Below, in pieces: positions 61,708 through 64,000 of a stretch of 64,000 nucleotides of DNA; the stretch's first letter is position 1, and the number at the start of each line of letters is the position of its first letter. Below the pieces are notes generated by a model. The model did not search any database. It had not been told where the DNA came from and saw only the letters and a program-made list of their open reading frames with translations. The translations under genes were made by a program, and so were the position numbers. This DNA is from Pseudopedobacter beijingensis (GTDB taxonomy: Bacteria > Bacteroidota > Bacteroidia > Sphingobacteriales > Sphingobacteriaceae): the NCBI RefSeq assembly GCF_042678145.1, contig NZ_JBHUDG010000001.1, forward strand, positions 124,001 through 188,000, read 5' to 3'.

Positions 61708-63063
61708 ATGAAAATTCGGACAGTTTTTGGTGCGTTAATGATGTGTACAATCGTTTGTATGGCACAGACCAATAAAGACGGGTGGGAACCTCTTTTTAAC
61801 GGAAAAGATTTTAAGGGCTTTAAGCAGCTCAATGGTAAAGCTAAATATGAAGCAAAGAACGGAGAAATGGTAGGAACCACCGTCAGCAATGAGCCCAATT
61901 CCTTTATGGCTACAGAAAAAACCTATAAAGATTTTATTCTGGAGCTGGAACTTTTTGTAGACCCATCTATGAATTCTGGCGTTCAGATCAGGAGCCTGAG
62001 CAAAGCAGATTATCAGAATGGCCGGGTACATGGCTATCAGGTAGAGATCGATCCATCAGAAAGAGCATGGAGCGGCGGGATTTATGATGAAGGAAGAAGA
62101 GGCTGGTTGTACACCATGGATGTAAATCCCAAAGGAAAAACAGCCTTTAAGAACAACCAGTGGAATAAATATAGAGTAGAGTGTATAGGCAATACCATTA
62201 GGACATGGGTTAATGGAATACCCACAGCAAATGTTGTAGATGATATGACATCCGAAGGGTTTATAGCCTTTCAGGTACACTCCATTCCCAAAAGTGAAAC
62301 CCCGGGAAAGCAGATCCGTTGGAGAAATATCCGTATCAAGACAACCAATCTGAAACCCTCTCCATTAGATGATATCTATGTAGTCAATCTTATTCCAAAC
62401 AATCTGTCTGCACAAGAAAAAAAAGAAGGATTCTATATGCTTTGGGACGGTGTATCCACTAAAGGATGGCGGGGCGCCTACAAGCCTGCATTCCCTGCCA
62501 AAGGATGGGAGATTAAAGATGGTGTGCTGAGCGTGGTGAAATCAGATGGTGCAGAATCTACCAATGGAGGAGATATTGTAACCGAAAAAGAATATAGCGC
62601 TTTTGAACTGAAATTCGATTTCAAACTGACAGAAGGAGCCAATAGTGGCGTAAAATACTTTGTAACGGAGAAAGAAGGAAACAAAGGATCAGCAATAGGG
62701 CTGGAATACCAGATCCTGGATGATGAAAGACATCCTGATGCGAAGCTGGGAAGGGACGGCAACAGAACATTGGCCTCATTATACGATCTAAAAACATCTA
62801 ACAAGCAAGCTCGATTCCTTAAGAAAATAGGAGAGTGGAACCAGGGAATTATCAAAGTATCTCCGGATAATAAAGTAGAGTACTGGTTAAATGGCGTAAA
62901 AGTATTAGAATACGTAAGAGGCTCCAAAGAATTCAATGATTTGGTAGCCATCAGCAAATACAAGAACTGGGAAAACTTTGGCATGGCGCCAAAAGGGCGA
63001 ATCCTGTTGCAGGACCATGGCGACAACGTATCATTCAGAAGCATAAAAATAAGAGAACTGTAA
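61708..63063 (+). CDS. Exported protein with two DUF1080 (3-keto-disaccharide hydrolase-type) domains
   Basis: 451 residues; the signal peptide (1-20) ends VCMAQ. Two DUF1080 domains: about 23-205 (GWEPLFNGKDFKGFKQLNG, SGVQIRS, WNKYRVECIGNTIRTWVNG) and about 232-450 (MLWDGVSTKGWRGAYKP, NSGVKYFV, WNQGIIKVSPDNKVEYWLNG). The fold is concanavalin-like. Some DUF1080 proteins hydrolyse 3-keto-glycosides, which fits the Gfo/Idh-type oxidoreductase 18 bp downstream. The region is noticeably more GC-rich than the loci upstream. Substrate unknown. Confidence 0.88.
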   Translation: MKIRTVFGALMMCTIVCMAQTNKDGWEPLFNGKDFKGFKQLNGKAKYEAKNGEMVGTTVSNEPNSFMATEKTYKDFILELELFVDPSMNSGVQIRSLSKADYQNGRVHGYQVEIDPSERAWSGGIYDEGRRGWLYTMDVNPKGKTAFKNNQWNKYRVECIGNTIRTWVNGIPTANVVDDMTSEGFIAFQVHSIPKSETPGKQIRWRNIRIKTTNLKPSPLDDIYVVNLIPNNLSAQEKKEGFYMLWDGVSTKGWRGAYKPAFPAKGWEIKDGVLSVVKSDGAESTNGGDIVTEKEYSAFELKFDFKLTEGANSGVKYFVTEKEGNKGSAIGLEYQILDDERHPDAKLGRDGNRTLASLYDLKTSNKQARFLKKIGEWNQGIIKVSPDNKVEYWLNGVKVLEYVRGSKEFNDLVAISKYKNWENFGMAPKGRILLQDHGDNVSFRSIKIREL

Positions 63064-63081
63064 ACCACCAGAACCTATAAA

Positions 63082-64000
63082 ATGGAAAATTCAAGAAGAA
63101 AATTCATCAAACAATCAGCCATAGCCTCAGCAGGCGTTTATTTAGGCACTATGGGCATGAGTGCCAAAAGTTATGGTAAAATCATAGGAGCAAACGATAG
63201 AGTAAGGTTAGGAGTTGTAGGTTTTTCAGACCGTTTCAGAAGTTCGTTGTTCCCTTCATTTCTTAACCATTATAAAGAGCTCAATTTTGAGATCGTAGCA
63301 GTCTCCGATCTTTGGAAGCTCAGAAGAGAAGAAGGGAAAGGCTTTTTAGAGCAGAAATTAGGGAGTAAGGTTCAGGCATTCAGAAACAATGACGAGCTGT
63401 ATGGAATGAAAGACCTGAATGGCGTCATTATCAGTACAGCCGATTTCCAGCATGCGTTGCATACTATCGAAGCCGTGAAAGCAGGATGTGATGCCTATGT
63501 AGAAAAGCCATTTGCCGAGACCATGGAAGACGCAAGGGCAGCATTAAAAGCAGTTAGAGCAACAGATAAAATAGTACAGATAGGATCGCAAAGAAGAAGC
63601 GGGCTGAACTATAAAGCAGCAGAGAAATTTATCAAAGAAGGTAAATTTGGAGATATAACCATGGTAGAGCTAACCTGGAATGTAAACCAACCAGGCAGGT
63701 GGAGAAGACCGGATTTAGTAGCAAAATGTAAAGAAGAAGATACCGATTGGAAACGCTTCCTGATGAACAGGCCTTTCGAAGCGTGGGATCCACGAAAATA
63801 CCTGGAATATCGTCTTTTTTGGCCCTATTCCTCAGGAATGCCCGGTCAGTGGATGTCTCACCAGATAGATACCGTTCACTGGTTTACGGATTTAAAACAT
63901 CCAAGAAGCGTGGTTGCCAATGGAGGTATTTATCAATGGAAAGACGGTAGGAGAAACTGGGATACCACAACAGCCGTATTTGACTATGGTCCGGAAAACG
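63082..64000 (+). CDS. Tat-exported Gfo/Idh/MocA oxidoreductase, cut by the window end
   Basis: 306 full codons with no stop before the window ends. A Tat-like signal (SRRKFIKQSAI) precedes the Rossmann domain (VRLGVVGFSDRF, GVIISTADFQHALHTIEAVKAG) and the family signature VEKPFAE. The C-terminal catalytic domain begins around residue 175 (FGDITMVELTWNVN) and includes SHQIDTVHWF. NAD(P)-dependent sugar oxidoreductases of this exported type occur next to DUF1080 proteins and are thought to oxidise glycosides at C3. First-domain motif GVVGFSDRF departs from the usual GxGxxG at its last glycine. Confidence 0.9.
   Translation, partial: MENSRRKFIKQSAIASAGVYLGTMGMSAKSYGKIIGANDRVRLGVVGFSDRFRSSLFPSFLNHYKELNFEIVAVSDLWKLRREEGKGFLEQKLGSKVQAFRNNDELYGMKDLNGVIISTADFQHALHTIEAVKAGCDAYVEKPFAETMEDARAALKAVRATDKIVQIGSQRRSGLNYKAAEKFIKEGKFGDITMVELTWNVNQPGRWRRPDLVAKCKEEDTDWKRFLMNRPFEAWDPRKYLEYRLFWPYSSGMPGQWMSHQIDTVHWFTDLKHPRSVVANGGIYQWKDGRRNWDTTTAVFDYGPEN

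Noticed and set aside
62478..63068. 196-residue open frame on the minus strand
   Set aside because: It lies wholly antisense to the well-supported DUF1080 gene and has no recognisable domain; a chance frame.

Overview
The window looks like a Bacteroidota genome, most likely Sphingobacteriaceae and close to Pedobacter. This is inferred from the low GC content, SusC/SusD pairs, ECF sigma/FecR pairs, type IX secretion (T9SS) C-terminal domains, and promoters of the TTTG-N19-21-TAnnTTTG type. It is mostly carbohydrate-degradation machinery, followed by an aromatic amino acid operon on the opposite strand. One ambiguous base (N, 13688) suggests draft sequence.

Region 1 (1-13443, + strand): an export-rich esterase/lyase cluster. 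It holds the tail of one gene and two full SGNH esterases that share an N-terminal helical domain, two acetyl-xylan-esterase-like proteins, a heparinase II/III-like lyase, another alpha/beta hydrolase, and a lipoprotein sugar dehydrogenase fused to cytochrome c. It ends with a tight trio: an Nramp-like transporter lacking the metal motif, a Rossmann epimerase-like protein, and a DHDPS-family aldolase. A strong terminator follows at 13591-13646. The set fits an acetylated, uronate-containing glycan, but the substrate is inferred.

Regions 2 and 3 (13720-32524 and 32748-54082, + strand): two head-to-tail polysaccharide utilisation loci with the same plan: ECF sigma, FecR anti-sigma, SusC with an STN signalling domain, SusD, a DUF5017 lipoprotein, then secreted enzymes and binding proteins. 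Locus 2 carries a large protein of unknown function, a DUF5017-like module alone and fused to an esterase, a beta-helix protein, and a sialate O-acetylesterase-like lipoprotein. Locus 3 carries three related sialidase-fold proteins, a set of proteins sharing an unnamed module, a protein with an FMN-attachment-like motif beside an exported FAD oxidoreductase, and a GH20 hexosaminidase. Locus 3 therefore plausibly acts on an amino-sugar-containing glycan.

Region 4 (54193-60245, - strand): a DUF4143 ATPase whose promoter is overlaid by three copies of a 17-bp repeat, then the operon pheA - DAHP synthase/chorismate mutase - aroA - aroC. Upstream of pheA is what reads as a complete transcription attenuator: a promoter, a 16-codon leader peptide with nine Phe/Tyr codons, a candidate antiterminator, and a terminator 19 nt before the pheA start. 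I consider this the clearest new observation in the window.

Region 5 (60549-64000, + strand): an exported TIM-barrel sugar isomerase-like protein, then a LacI-type palindrome, a double-domain DUF1080 protein and a Tat-exported Gfo/Idh oxidoreductase cut by the window end. No tRNA, rRNA, CRISPR array or intact insertion sequence was seen.
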